The translations under genes and the position numbers were made by a program. Source: Leptospira fletcheri (lineage in GTDB: Bacteria > Spirochaetota > Leptospiria > Leptospirales > Leptospiraceae). From it: a DNA stretch of 64,000 nucleotides. Each line of letters starts with the position of its first letter. The first letter of the stretch is position 1. Below, in pieces: positions 17,080 through 24,707 of this stretch. The stretch is taken from positions 124,001 to 188,000 of the forward strand of contig NZ_RQET01000008.1 in NCBI RefSeq assembly GCF_004769195.1. The letters run 5' to 3'. The notes beneath the pieces are model-generated. The model saw only the letters and a program-made list of their open reading frames with translations. It was not told the origin of the DNA and did no database searches.

Positions 17080-18040
17080 CTGTTTCCTTTCCTACTATAC
17101 CAATCAGACTCCTTTTTGTGTCCAAAAGAATTCTATAGTTTTCCAGCCAATTCCGTCCGAGAATCCCTCGGATTCCCTTTTCCGCATGAACGGACCCGAC
17201 TTCGGAAGGAATTCCTCCCGGAAAAACCTCCAACTGGGAAAGACAGAATTCGGTCCCTTCCCCCAATTTACGCACGAAAACGGGACAAAACGGTTTAAAG
17301 ACCCGGGTTTTTGCGGAAAGCTTTCCCCCTCCGAAATTGAAAACGGTGACCTCTCCTCCGTCTTCGTAGGCCAGATCTTCCGCTCCCGCCCATTCCATTG
17401 CGGTGAATTTCGCCCCCGTATCCAAAACCCAAGCTTCCAAATTGATCCCGGGCGGCCGAAGAACGAAGACCAAAGGTTGGCCAAATCTCAGATGAAGGTG
17501 AAATAGATTTTCCTCCCCGAAGCCGGGGGCAGGAAGAGAAAGAGAGGAATTCCAAACGGAAATTCTGCGAGGGAGCTCGAGCAATACGATCTGACCGGCA
17601 AACGCATTCATCCCGAGCAATCCTTGGACCCGTAGCTCCGGAGGGAAATCGTGGGAATAAAATTCCACCTCCTCGAATAACTTACCATTTCGATAAAAGA
17701 GAGGAGACTTTAAGACCTTGCGGACGGATCGTACGCTCCCGCCCGGAAAACTGGCGCTCAACAGACGGGTGGGAGATCCGGAGGGAATCAAATCTTCCTT
17801 CAAAAAAGAAGCAAAGGAACCGGTATCCAGCAGGAAACGAATCGGATCCTTTCCTTCCTCTAAGGAAAGTTCCAAAATGGGCAATTGGTCCACATGACGG
17901 ATCGGAAGACGTAACCAGGTTCCTCCTGCAACCTCCTCCGTGCGCGCGTATTCAGGAAGAAAGTCCCGTATGTGGATCGGAACGCAAAACGAACAGAACA
18001 AAAAGGGGAATAGAATTTGCGCCTTACGTAAAACCTTCAA
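17063..18040 (-). CDS. Lipoprotein-like protein with two retropepsin-type aspartyl protease units
   Basis: 325 aa with a short N-terminal hydrophobic signal ending in Cys residues (FLFCSFC), so probably an exported lipoprotein. Two retropepsin-like units are visible: FLLDTGSFASFL with GLLGMNAF (first half) and WVLDTGAKFTAME with GILGRNWLENY (second half). Each has the D-T/S-G motif plus the later hydrophobic-Gly strand. A single chain carrying both DTG motifs could fold as a pepsin-like pseudo-dimer. Protease activity and substrate are unknown. It is the third gene of the operon from 19508 and overlaps mnmA. Confidence 0.75.
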   Translation of the reverse strand: MKVLRKAQILFPFLFCSFCVPIHIRDFLPEYARTEEVAGGTWLRLPIRHVDQLPILELSLEEGKDPIRFLLDTGSFASFLKEDLIPSGSPTRLLSASFPGGSVRSVRKVLKSPLFYRNGKLFEEVEFYSHDFPPELRVQGLLGMNAFAGQIVLLELPRRISVWNSSLSLPAPGFGEENLFHLHLRFGQPLVFVLRPPGINLEAWVLDTGAKFTAMEWAGAEDLAYEDGGEVTVFNFGGGKLSAKTRVFKPFCPVFVRKLGEGTEFCLSQLEVFPGGIPSEVGSVHAEKGIRGILGRNWLENYRILLDTKRSLIGIVGKETGAGRE

Positions 18041-18054
18041 GACGAATGTAAAAA

Positions 18055-18366
18055 TTACATTAGTTTTTTAATACAACGGTTGTTTGGACAACGGGTATAG
18101 TCGATCACGCAATCCCTGTATTCGATCCCCGTCCTTTCATCCTTGGATTTGTATTCGATAAAGCAAGCATAGGGGGAAAAATCGAATTCTTCCCGACCCA
18201 AGGCCCGATTTTTGATCCTTCTCCCCAATTCGGCTTCCTCGATTTGGGTCAGATAAAAATGATCCAGAGCTAGTTGTCTTTCCATGCTAGACCTATCGGC
18301 CGAAAACGAAAACGGTTTACTCGGATTTTTTTCGGGAAGGAAGAAAGTCCCGAAAAGAGCGTTCAA
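18055..18366 (-). CDS. Small hypothetical protein
   Basis: Up to 103 aa, no family recognised. From a TTG at 18366 overlapping the GGDEF stop (TTGA), or more likely from the ATG at 18285 (75 aa, MERQLALDHFYLTQ). The protein is charged, with a helical N-terminal half (QIEEAELGRRIKNRAL). The C-terminal half has four Cys (ACFIEY, RDCVIDY, RCPNNRC). No signal peptide is obvious from the ATG start. The tight packing between the GGDEF gene and the protease-like gene supports it as a real gene. Confidence 0.6.
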   Translation of the reverse strand: MNALFGTFFLPEKNPSKPFSFSADRSSMERQLALDHFYLTQIEEAELGRRIKNRALGREEFDFSPYACFIEYKSKDERTGIEYRDCVIDYTRCPNNRCIKKLM

Positions 18367-19508
18367 TTCGGATTGGTGGAAGTTGGCTGGTACGGGATCG
18401 TGCGGTTTTTTCCCGAGTGTTTTGCCTCGTACAGCGCCTTATCCGCCCTTTCGATCAAATCCTTATTGTTACGATCCGCCTGCCAAATTTCGGAAACTCC
18501 GATGGACAAGGTCACCTTAAAGTCGGGCCCTCCGTTCGGATTCGGGATCGAAGACGCTTCTACGGCCTTCCGGATCTTCTCCCCCATTTCAAAGCCTCGC
18601 TTCAAATCGGCTCCCGGCATGACCAAACAGAATTCCTCACCGCCGTATCTTGCCGCGATATCGTGCTTTCCCGCACTCTCTATCAATTTCTTGGCAACGG
18701 CGATCAGCACCTCGTCCCCCGCCTGGTGACCGTGGGTATCGTTGAATTTTTTGAAATTATCGACGTCCGTAAAGAGAAGTGCCAAGCCGGTACGTTTCTT
18801 CCGGCTCCTCTCCATTTCCTCTTTCAGTTTGGTTTGGAAATAATGGTGTACTTTCAAACCGGTCATCATGTCTACGGTAGCCAATTCGTAAAGTCGCGAG
18901 TTTTCCACAGCGATTCCCGCGAGAGTGGAGAGAGTGGTCAAGAAGTCCCTGTCCTCCTCCATCCATTCTCCCAAGGTGATTTTTTCTCCCAAAAGCAGAA
19001 GTCCGTTCACCTTGCCCTTCGCGTTCAGGGGAATGATCAGGTCTCCTCCGATCTTCCGAAGGAATTGGAGCTCGGGACTCAAGCCCATCGCTTCTTCCAC
19101 CTGATCCGGCGTCATCGCTTTCAGCTTTGTTTCCAAAAACGTAACTAAAGGCGCATCGGTTTTGATACGAAAGGTCACATCGTCGTCGCTCAGATCGAAT
19201 CCCTTGAAACTCGGCTCGAGTTCGAAGTAGTTCGAATCCGCCTCAGGCGAGAGAAAAATCGCCGCACTCAACGTTTGAAGTTGAGCCAGACATATGTTTA
19301 AGATGGCGTCTATGAGATATTTATAATCGAGTGTAGAGTTAAGGGCCTTGCTGATCTCGATTAATTGCTTTTGATCGTAGATCTTTTTCTCGTAGTACTC
19401 GATCATCAGAGGATCGTTATCTTTTCCGATCAAGTTGGATTCTCCCGGTCCGTGTTTCAATGGTTCTCGTTTCGCTATGCCCGACTGGCGAAGAATTTTT
19501 CGACTCAT
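18363..19508 (-). CDS. GAF-GGDEF diguanylate cyclase
   Basis: 381 aa, cytoplasmic. A GAF-like sensor domain (about residues 50-200) is followed by a GGDEF domain with TDVDNFKKFNDTHGHQAGD and the active-site ARYGGEEF. This would make cyclic di-GMP from two GTP. The inhibitory I-site (RxxD five residues before the active loop) reads GKHD, so the Arg is missing and feedback inhibition by product is probably lost. It is the first gene of a five-gene overlapping operon. The GAF ligand is unknown. Confidence 0.9.
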   Translation of the reverse strand: MSRKILRQSGIAKREPLKHGPGESNLIGKDNDPLMIEYYEKKIYDQKQLIEISKALNSTLDYKYLIDAILNICLAQLQTLSAAIFLSPEADSNYFELEPSFKGFDLSDDDVTFRIKTDAPLVTFLETKLKAMTPDQVEEAMGLSPELQFLRKIGGDLIIPLNAKGKVNGLLLLGEKITLGEWMEEDRDFLTTLSTLAGIAVENSRLYELATVDMMTGLKVHHYFQTKLKEEMERSRKKRTGLALLFTDVDNFKKFNDTHGHQAGDEVLIAVAKKLIESAGKHDIAARYGGEEFCLVMPGADLKRGFEMGEKIRKAVEASSIPNPNGGPDFKVTLSIGVSEIWQADRNNKDLIERADKALYEAKHSGKNRTIPYQPTSTNPN

Positions 19509-19585
19509 TCAAAGATACATTCGCTCAAGGTAGTAGCATCAAAAACGTTTCCTTGGGGAAATCAAACTCTTTTTAGTTTTTTCGC

Positions 19586-19614
19586 TTGACTTTGGGCCTG
19601 GGCTGGGGAAACAT
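19586..19614 (+). promoter_or_regulatory. Putative promoter of tRNA-fMet
   Basis: TTGACT (19586-19591), a 17-nt G-rich spacer, then AAACAT (19609-19614). The expected start falls a few bases before the tRNA at 19627. The -10 box is weak. Confidence 0.45.
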
Positions 19615-19626
19615 GGTTTCAGACAC

Positions 19627-19699
<73 letters not shown>

Positions 19700-19742
19700 G
19701 AGTGTCTTTCTCCTTCCCTAATCCAGAAAAGCAAACAATTAG

Positions 19743-19764
19743 ACGAGCAAAAGTTGCTCGTTTC
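19743..19764 (+). terminator. Probable terminator after tRNA-fMet
   Basis: ACGAGCAA, loop AAG, TTGCTCGT (8-bp stem) followed by TTTCT. It lies 43 bp past the tRNA. The T run is short. Confidence 0.6.
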
Positions 19765-19829
19765 TACATTCGGTTTCACATTCTTTTTCGTTAGGTTCTA
19801 AAAATCCTAATTCTAAAGGGTTAATTTTT

Positions 19830-20612
19830 CTAAGATCTTCCCAATTCGGAGGAACGTTCCGCAGCCTTTTTTACCGCGGACATGACTGCATACGGGAATT
19901 TGTTTTTTTCCAATTCTTCTAAACCGGCAATGGTAGTTCCGCCCGGAGAAGTGACTCTGTTTTTCAATTCTTCCGGATGAAGGTCGTTTTTCTTTTTTCT
20001 CTCTTCCAAAAGTAGTTCTACCGCACCCAAGACTGTGTGAATTGCAAGATCCAAAGACTGTGAGTATGTTAGACCGGAGGAGACTCCTCCTTCGGCCAAA
20101 CTTTGGACGAACCGTAGGACGTACGCCGGTCCGGATCCGGAAAGTCCCGTCACGGCGTCCAAAAGTTCCTCTTTTGAAACTTCCAGGCAGTATGAAATGG
20201 GAGAAAAAATCTCCCGGACGTTCGGGTACAATTCGGAATCCCCGAAATAGGCAAGAGCACCCTTTCCCACCAAAATCGGCAAGTTCGGCATGATCCGTAC
20301 GACCTGAGAACCGGAAGGAGAGGAAGCTCGCAGAATCTCCGTAGGGATTCCCGCAGCCACCGAGAGGATCTTTTTGGGAGAAGAGATCGTCTTGAGAGTC
20401 TTGGAAACGTCTCCGGGCTTCACGCAGAGAACCAATAGATCGGAGGCCCGTAGAAACTCGCTCCAATCCTTCTCCAAGAGAATTCCTTCGGATTTTTCCG
20501 GGGGAAGAAAGGGATCAAATCCGAGGACCTTTCCTCCTCCCCTTTTCAAGGAGCGATAGATGGCGCCCCCCATGTTTCCACATCCTACGATTCCGACCGT
20601 TTCCGATTTCAT
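19830..20612 (-). CDS. proC: Pyrroline-5-carboxylate reductase
   Basis: 260 aa, NADPH-dependent last step of proline synthesis, cytoplasmic. The Rossmann motif VGIVGCGNMGGAI opens the protein. LCVKPGDV, RIMPNLPILVGKG and the dimer-domain signature VTGLSGSGPAYV...SPGGTTIAGLEELE are all present. Length is normal for the family. Its ATG overlaps the stop of yggS in ATGA form, a widely conserved yggS-proC pairing. It ends shortly after the tRNA-fMet terminator on the opposite strand. Confidence 0.96.
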   Translation of the reverse strand: MKSETVGIVGCGNMGGAIYRSLKRGGGKVLGFDPFLPPEKSEGILLEKDWSEFLRASDLLVLCVKPGDVSKTLKTISSPKKILSVAAGIPTEILRASSPSGSQVVRIMPNLPILVGKGALAYFGDSELYPNVREIFSPISYCLEVSKEELLDAVTGLSGSGPAYVLRFVQSLAEGGVSSGLTYSQSLDLAIHTVLGAVELLLEERKKKNDLHPEELKNRVTSPGGTTIAGLEELEKNKFPYAVMSAVKKAAERSSELGRS

Positions 20613-21283
20613 GAGCGTTCTCCGAATATTGCGCTTCCGATTCTGACAAAATCGCTTCCTTCCGAAATCGCGATTCTATAGTCTCCCGACATTCCCATGG
20701 AAAGTTTTCCCGCAGGAAAATACTCCTCCCGGATTTTTCCCAACCGGTGAAACACTCTCTGTGTTTCTGTAGGATCTCCCGAACTCGGCCCCATGGTCAT
20801 CAGTCCTTCGAGGCGGCAGAATTCGGTATGTAAATTCGATTCTTTTGCCAGAATCCTAAGAATCTCCTGCTCGGCAAATCCAGATTTCGAATCTTCTCCC
20901 GTCAGATTGACCTGTAGAAAAATCCCCATCTTCCATTTGTCTTTTTCCAAGCGTTTCTTCAGTTCGTCCCAGGAGGCGATCGATCCTACTCCGTGCGCGT
21001 AGGAATACATTCCCGTGTATTTCCTTAAGGTTCCGCTCTGGACGGGACCGATATGGTGGAGCACAAAATCCCGGTCCGGAATTCCCAAATCCCGGAATTT
21101 TTCCAGGCCCTCCTGTACTCGGTTTTCTCCGAAATGAAGGCAACCCGCTTGTAGAGCTTGGAGCACTTTTTCTTGCGGCTGGTATTTGGAGACCGCAATG
21201 ACCGAGACCTGAGGCGTCGGACGGAGGGATTCGATTTCCCGACGGATCTCCTGGTATCTTTCCGAAACTCCCAAGTTGCGCAA
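20609..21283 (-). CDS. YggS/PROSC-type pyridoxal-phosphate homeostasis protein
   Basis: 224 aa, alanine-racemase-like barrel binding PLP through the Lys of VIAVSKYQP. HFGENRVQE, HHIGPVQSGTLRK, LQVNLTGEDSKSGF, GLMTMGP and SMGMSGDYRIAISEGSDFVRIGSAIFG are signatures of the family, which buffers free PLP and affects amino-acid metabolism. The codon at 21283 is TTG; a second TTG three codons in sits better behind AAGG, so the start is uncertain. Co-transcribed with proC. Confidence 0.94.
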   Translation of the reverse strand: MRNLGVSERYQEIRREIESLRPTPQVSVIAVSKYQPQEKVLQALQAGCLHFGENRVQEGLEKFRDLGIPDRDFVLHHIGPVQSGTLRKYTGMYSYAHGVGSIASWDELKKRLEKDKWKMGIFLQVNLTGEDSKSGFAEQEILRILAKESNLHTEFCRLEGLMTMGPSSGDPTETQRVFHRLGKIREEYFPAGKLSMGMSGDYRIAISEGSDFVRIGSAIFGERS

Positions 21284-21295
21284 ACCTTAGAGGAT

Positions 21296-21988
21296 TTATT
21301 CCTCTTTGGATTTCTTCTTTAGCGTAGATACTTCTTTTTCCAAACGCTCCACTCTTTTTTCGAGGGAAGAAGCAGGCTTTTTCTTGGACCGAGCTTGTTT
21401 GGACTTTTTTACGCCTAATTTTTTTTCCAATCGATCGACTCTTTTTTCCAAAGAAGTCAGACGAGATCGTTTTTTGACCAAGGAATGCTTTCTTTTCGTC
21501 CCGTTGTTTTTACGGTAAGAGGTTTCTTTTGGGCTAGGTCTGAAATTCGACTCATCGAATTTTGCGGATTCGGAGGAATGCTTTTCCTTCCAGCGAGAAG
21601 GCTCGTCTTCCGCGAAAGTCCGGGACGGTTCTTCCCGTTTGGAATTTTCCGAACGCTCGGAAGGCTTGGTTTTTCCGACCTCCGGCCCGAGTCCGGGAAC
21701 CTCGTAATCCGTTTTAGGAAGAGGTTTCGGTATTTCCTTCGGGATCTCTTTGTTCGGAGAAAGTTCCGAATCGAAATTTTGCGAAGGAGGAGTTGTTTCC
21801 TTTGTTTGGGGGAGTTCGTCCAGACCGATAATCACCCTTTCGTTAGGAGCCGATTCTCCCGGTGTAGATTGTTGGCTTTTTACCCAAGTGGATATTTTAT
21901 CCCGCTGAAAGATCACATACACGATCAAACATCCTAATAAAAGGATTAGCAGGCCTCCCAACAGAGTTTTCAAAATATCCCGGTTCAT
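21296..21988 (-). CDS. Membrane-anchored protein with coiled-coil repeats (hypothetical)
   Basis: 230 aa from the ATG at 21988 (MNRDILKTL), chosen because AAGGA lies just upstream; the frame is open a little further. One membrane segment (about residues 6-28) is followed by a long Pro/Glu/Lys/Ser-rich, probably disordered region. The C-terminus has two nearly identical coiled-coil heptad units (SLEKRVDRLEKKLG and SLEKRVERLEKEVS) separated by a basic stretch. No family recognised. A structural or tethering role is possible. It ends 12 bp before yggS. Confidence 0.7.
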   Translation of the reverse strand: MNRDILKTLLGGLLILLLGCLIVYVIFQRDKISTWVKSQQSTPGESAPNERVIIGLDELPQTKETTPPSQNFDSELSPNKEIPKEIPKPLPKTDYEVPGLGPEVGKTKPSERSENSKREEPSRTFAEDEPSRWKEKHSSESAKFDESNFRPSPKETSYRKNNGTKRKHSLVKKRSRLTSLEKRVDRLEKKLGVKKSKQARSKKKPASSLEKRVERLEKEVSTLKKKSKEE

Positions 21989-22086
21989 AGGTTTTCCTTT
22001 TTTACTTATCGGACCAGAAAGCGTGAAAACGGGCAAAAAACTGAGGTTTACTCAGGTGAAATCCGAATTCTTCCGAAGGAAGTACC

Positions 22087-22833
22087 GTGGAAGTACGGTC
22101 GAATTTTCTGCTACGAAATCTGTTCGTTCTCTTGTTCCTCCCCGGTTTGACTTGGGCTCCTCCGGTGACCAGAGACCAGGACGAATCAAGCCGGGTCCTC
22201 CAACTCGAAAAAGTACTCCAAGATTGGAAACACTACAATCTTTTTCTGGTCGATTCCTTCGAGGGAGAACGTCCTTGGGAGATCTATCGCGGAATTTCCT
22301 TCGTCAATAGAATCGAATTCACTTCCCAGGTTCCCGTTTCTCCCGCGTTTTTAAAGGAAAGAGAACTCTACAAATCTTCCCAACCGGAAGAGTACAGATC
22401 CATGATGGTCCAAAGCAATTTCGAAAATCCCAAATTAGAGCGTTTAGAAATACGGCCCAAGGAACCGATCCGCTTACCGATCGGAATTCCCACACGTATT
22501 TTCTTTTGGGCTTATTCCTCGAATCATAACGCCTCGGTGGAAATCGTATTTAAGCAAAGACATTCCAAGGAAGTGATTCAGGAAATCGGGAATTTGAAAT
22601 TCGACGGCTGGAAACGGATCGAAGCCAAACTTTCTCTTCCGCCCAGGAACATTCGATTGAACCAATCTCTGAGATTTCCTTTGGAAGTCGGAGCGATCCG
22701 GATCAAGCCGAATCCTTTCCAGGAAAAAGGGGAATTCATCTTTTATATGGACCGACTGGGAATCCTGATCGATAGCAGGGACGAAATCTATCCGGGAGCC
22801 GAAATCAAAGACAATTGGGGTACTGCTCTCTGA
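22087..22833 (+). CDS. FlaA-like (periplasmic flagellar sheath) protein
   Basis: 248 aa with a GTG start placed 6 nt after AAGGA. A cleavable-type signal (LLRNLFVLLFLPGLTWA) exports it. The body resembles spirochetal FlaA: the early phrase LFLVDSFEGERPWEI, then the C-terminal run NLKFDGWKRIEAKLSLPP and FYMDRLGILID match the 'D-G-W' and closing strands of that family. FlaA proteins coat the FlaB core of periplasmic flagella. Whether this is a true filament component or a paralogue is uncertain; no flagellar gene flanks it. Its 3' end overlaps the HAD gene by 29 bp, tail to tail. Confidence 0.7.
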   Translation: MEVRSNFLLRNLFVLLFLPGLTWAPPVTRDQDESSRVLQLEKVLQDWKHYNLFLVDSFEGERPWEIYRGISFVNRIEFTSQVPVSPAFLKERELYKSSQPEEYRSMMVQSNFENPKLERLEIRPKEPIRLPIGIPTRIFFWAYSSNHNASVEIVFKQRHSKEVIQEIGNLKFDGWKRIEAKLSLPPRNIRLNQSLRFPLEVGAIRIKPNPFQEKGEFIFYMDRLGILIDSRDEIYPGAEIKDNWGTAL

Positions 22834-23422
22834 GGAACTCCTCAAGCCCCGTCGGATTCTTCGGATCAAAACGATAAGAGTTCCAATTCAGATAGCCGGC
22901 GACTTCCACATTCGTGGGATTGTCGTCTATGAATACGATTTCCCGTTCCGGAAAATCCACTTCGATCCATTGGTAATATTCCTGGGAAGGTTTGCGCACT
23001 CCCATTTCGCAGGAAAAATAGAGTCTGTCCAGGGAATGGAGTAAAGTTCCGACTTCCGGAAACTTTAGGAGCTCCTTGTACCAAATCGAATAATTGCTGG
23101 CCAAAATCACTTGAAACCCTTTTTGTTTTAGCCTTCGAACCACCTTGGCCGTTTCCTCGATGAGTTCGACGGAAGAGAACATTTTTCGTTTCAATTCTTC
23201 CGGATTCGGAAGTCCCGCCAATCTGTGGGATTCGAGATAAAACCTGGAAAAGAATTCCTTCTCCTCGATTTGGCCTTTTTCGAATTCCAAGAAAGCTTGC
23301 CTTTCCCGGCCGTTTTTAAAAGATTCCAACTGATCCTTGGATAATAGGGCGCGGAGAGCCGAGTGAAACGGATCTTTGATCAGTGTGTCCATCAGATCGA
23401 ACACGAATAGCGGAGATCGCAT
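22805..23422 (-). CDS. HAD-superfamily hydrolase (FDxMDT type)
   Basis: 205 aa from the ATG at 23422; longer frames upstream would add unrelated, low-complexity residues. Motif I is FDLMDTLIKDPF, motif II LASNYSIWY, the motif III Lys is in GVRKPSQEYY and motif IV is VFIDDNPTN. The DxxD spacing in motif I is unusual for the DxD hydrolases. The protein recalls plant plastid HAD phosphatases with FDVMDT, some described as FMN hydrolases; this is from memory. Substrate unknown. Its start codon lies 5 bp from that of waaA on the other strand. Confidence 0.85.
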   Translation of the reverse strand: MRSPLFVFDLMDTLIKDPFHSALRALLSKDQLESFKNGRERQAFLEFEKGQIEEKEFFSRFYLESHRLAGLPNPEELKRKMFSSVELIEETAKVVRRLKQKGFQVILASNYSIWYKELLKFPEVGTLLHSLDRLYFSCEMGVRKPSQEYYQWIEVDFPEREIVFIDDNPTNVEVAGYLNWNSYRFDPKNPTGLEEFLREQYPNCL

Positions 23423-23427
23423 ACCCC

Positions 23428-24663
23428 ATGCTTTTCTTTTATAGAATTTTGACGATTCTTCTTTGGATTCCGATTCGTGTTTTGTCCCTATCGATTCCGG
23501 CGGCTCGGGAATTCTTCCGTGTGAGGAAGGAAGACTTCGCGAGAATTCGTTCCCTCCCCGGTCCGGATCCGGCGCGAAAAGTAATTTGGTTCCATGCCTC
23601 CTCCGTAGGAGAATTGGACCAATGCAAAGCGCTCGCGACGGAATTCCGAAAACGGGAGCCGCAAACTCTGATTCTACAGAGCGTATTTTCTCCTTCCGTT
23701 CGGGAATCGCAGCTGGATGCGTTTCCCGCGGATGTGAAGTTCCACCTTCCTTTGGACTTTCCTTGGGCTTATCGTCTCTTGTTCGACAAATTCCGACCGA
23801 AGACGTTAGTGCTGATGGCCTGGGATCGTTGGCCGAATCTTTTGCTCTCCGCAAAGAAAAGAGGCGTCCGAACGGTGCTGGCCTGCGCAGTCATCACGCC
23901 CCCCGCCGGATTTTTCGGGAAAAAATTCTATCGTTGCGTCTTCGGGCTCTTCGACCGAATTTATCCTTCCCATCTCTCTGCGGAAAAAAATTTCAGAAAA
24001 CTCCTAGGGCCTAAGGCGGAGATCAAGACGTTGGGGGACTGTAGGATCGATACGGTGATTCGAAAAGTGGAGTCAAATCCGGGAAGTTTTCGGAGACCGA
24101 ACGGATATCCTTTTCCGAAGGTTCTTCTTTTGGCTTCCACGTACGAGGAGTGCGAAGATCTCCTTCTCCCTTTGCTTTCCGAACCGTCGTTAAGCGACTT
24201 TGCATTCTGGATCTTTCCGCATAAAACGGATCCTGCCAGAATCCGATCCGTCTTAGCCGAGGTTTCCCGAAGGACGGAAAACGTTCGCCTCTATACTTCC
24301 GGCCCTTTCGAAACTACCGACGCGAGAGTCGTGGTTTTCGACGTTTTAGGCATTCTCGCGTTCGCATACCAAGCCGCAGATTTTGCTTATGTAGGTGGAG
24401 CCCTGCGTCACCGTGTTCACAACGTGTTGGAGCCGGCCTATTTCGGCTTGCCGATACTGACAGGCCCGAAGATCGATCACTCTCCGGAAGCAAAGGAACT
24501 GAATTCGCAGGGTGGACTGTTCATCGTGAAAAACGAAAAAGACGTTTTGGAAGCGCTGTCTCTTTCTTCGGAAAGATTGGAAAAGATCGCCTCTTCGAAT
24601 CAGGCTTTTTTGGAATCCGGAAGAGGAGCCGCGAAGCGGATCTACGAGGAATTGGAGAAGTAA
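23428..24663 (+). CDS. waaA: 3-deoxy-D-manno-octulosonic acid (KDO) transferase WaaA
   Basis: 411 aa from the ATG at 23428 (MLFFYRILTILLW), which begins with the usual N-terminal membrane anchor; GGAG lies 12 bp upstream. GT-B fold, inverting. Characteristic phrases are VIWFHASSVGELDQC, LPLDFPWAYRLL, MAWDRWPNLL, TLGDCRIDTV and the C-terminal VGGALRHRVHNVLEPAYFGLPILTGP. It transfers KDO from CMP-KDO to lipid A precursors at the inner membrane, so this cell makes LPS. NadE follows 44 bp downstream on the same strand. Confidence 0.94.
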   Translation: MLFFYRILTILLWIPIRVLSLSIPAAREFFRVRKEDFARIRSLPGPDPARKVIWFHASSVGELDQCKALATEFRKREPQTLILQSVFSPSVRESQLDAFPADVKFHLPLDFPWAYRLLFDKFRPKTLVLMAWDRWPNLLLSAKKRGVRTVLACAVITPPAGFFGKKFYRCVFGLFDRIYPSHLSAEKNFRKLLGPKAEIKTLGDCRIDTVIRKVESNPGSFRRPNGYPFPKVLLLASTYEECEDLLLPLLSEPSLSDFAFWIFPHKTDPARIRSVLAEVSRRTENVRLYTSGPFETTDARVVVFDVLGILAFAYQAADFAYVGGALRHRVHNVLEPAYFGLPILTGPKIDHSPEAKELNSQGGLFIVKNEKDVLEALSLSSERLEKIASSNQAFLESGRGAAKRIYEELEK

Positions 24664-24707
24664 AAAAAGGTTTCCGCAAGGGTGCTGGCGAAGACACTAG
24701 GGAGAAC

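Noticed and set aside
19813..20466. 217-codon minus-strand frame within proC
   Set aside because: Shifted-frame shadow of proC with Ser/Arg/Gly-rich nonsense composition.
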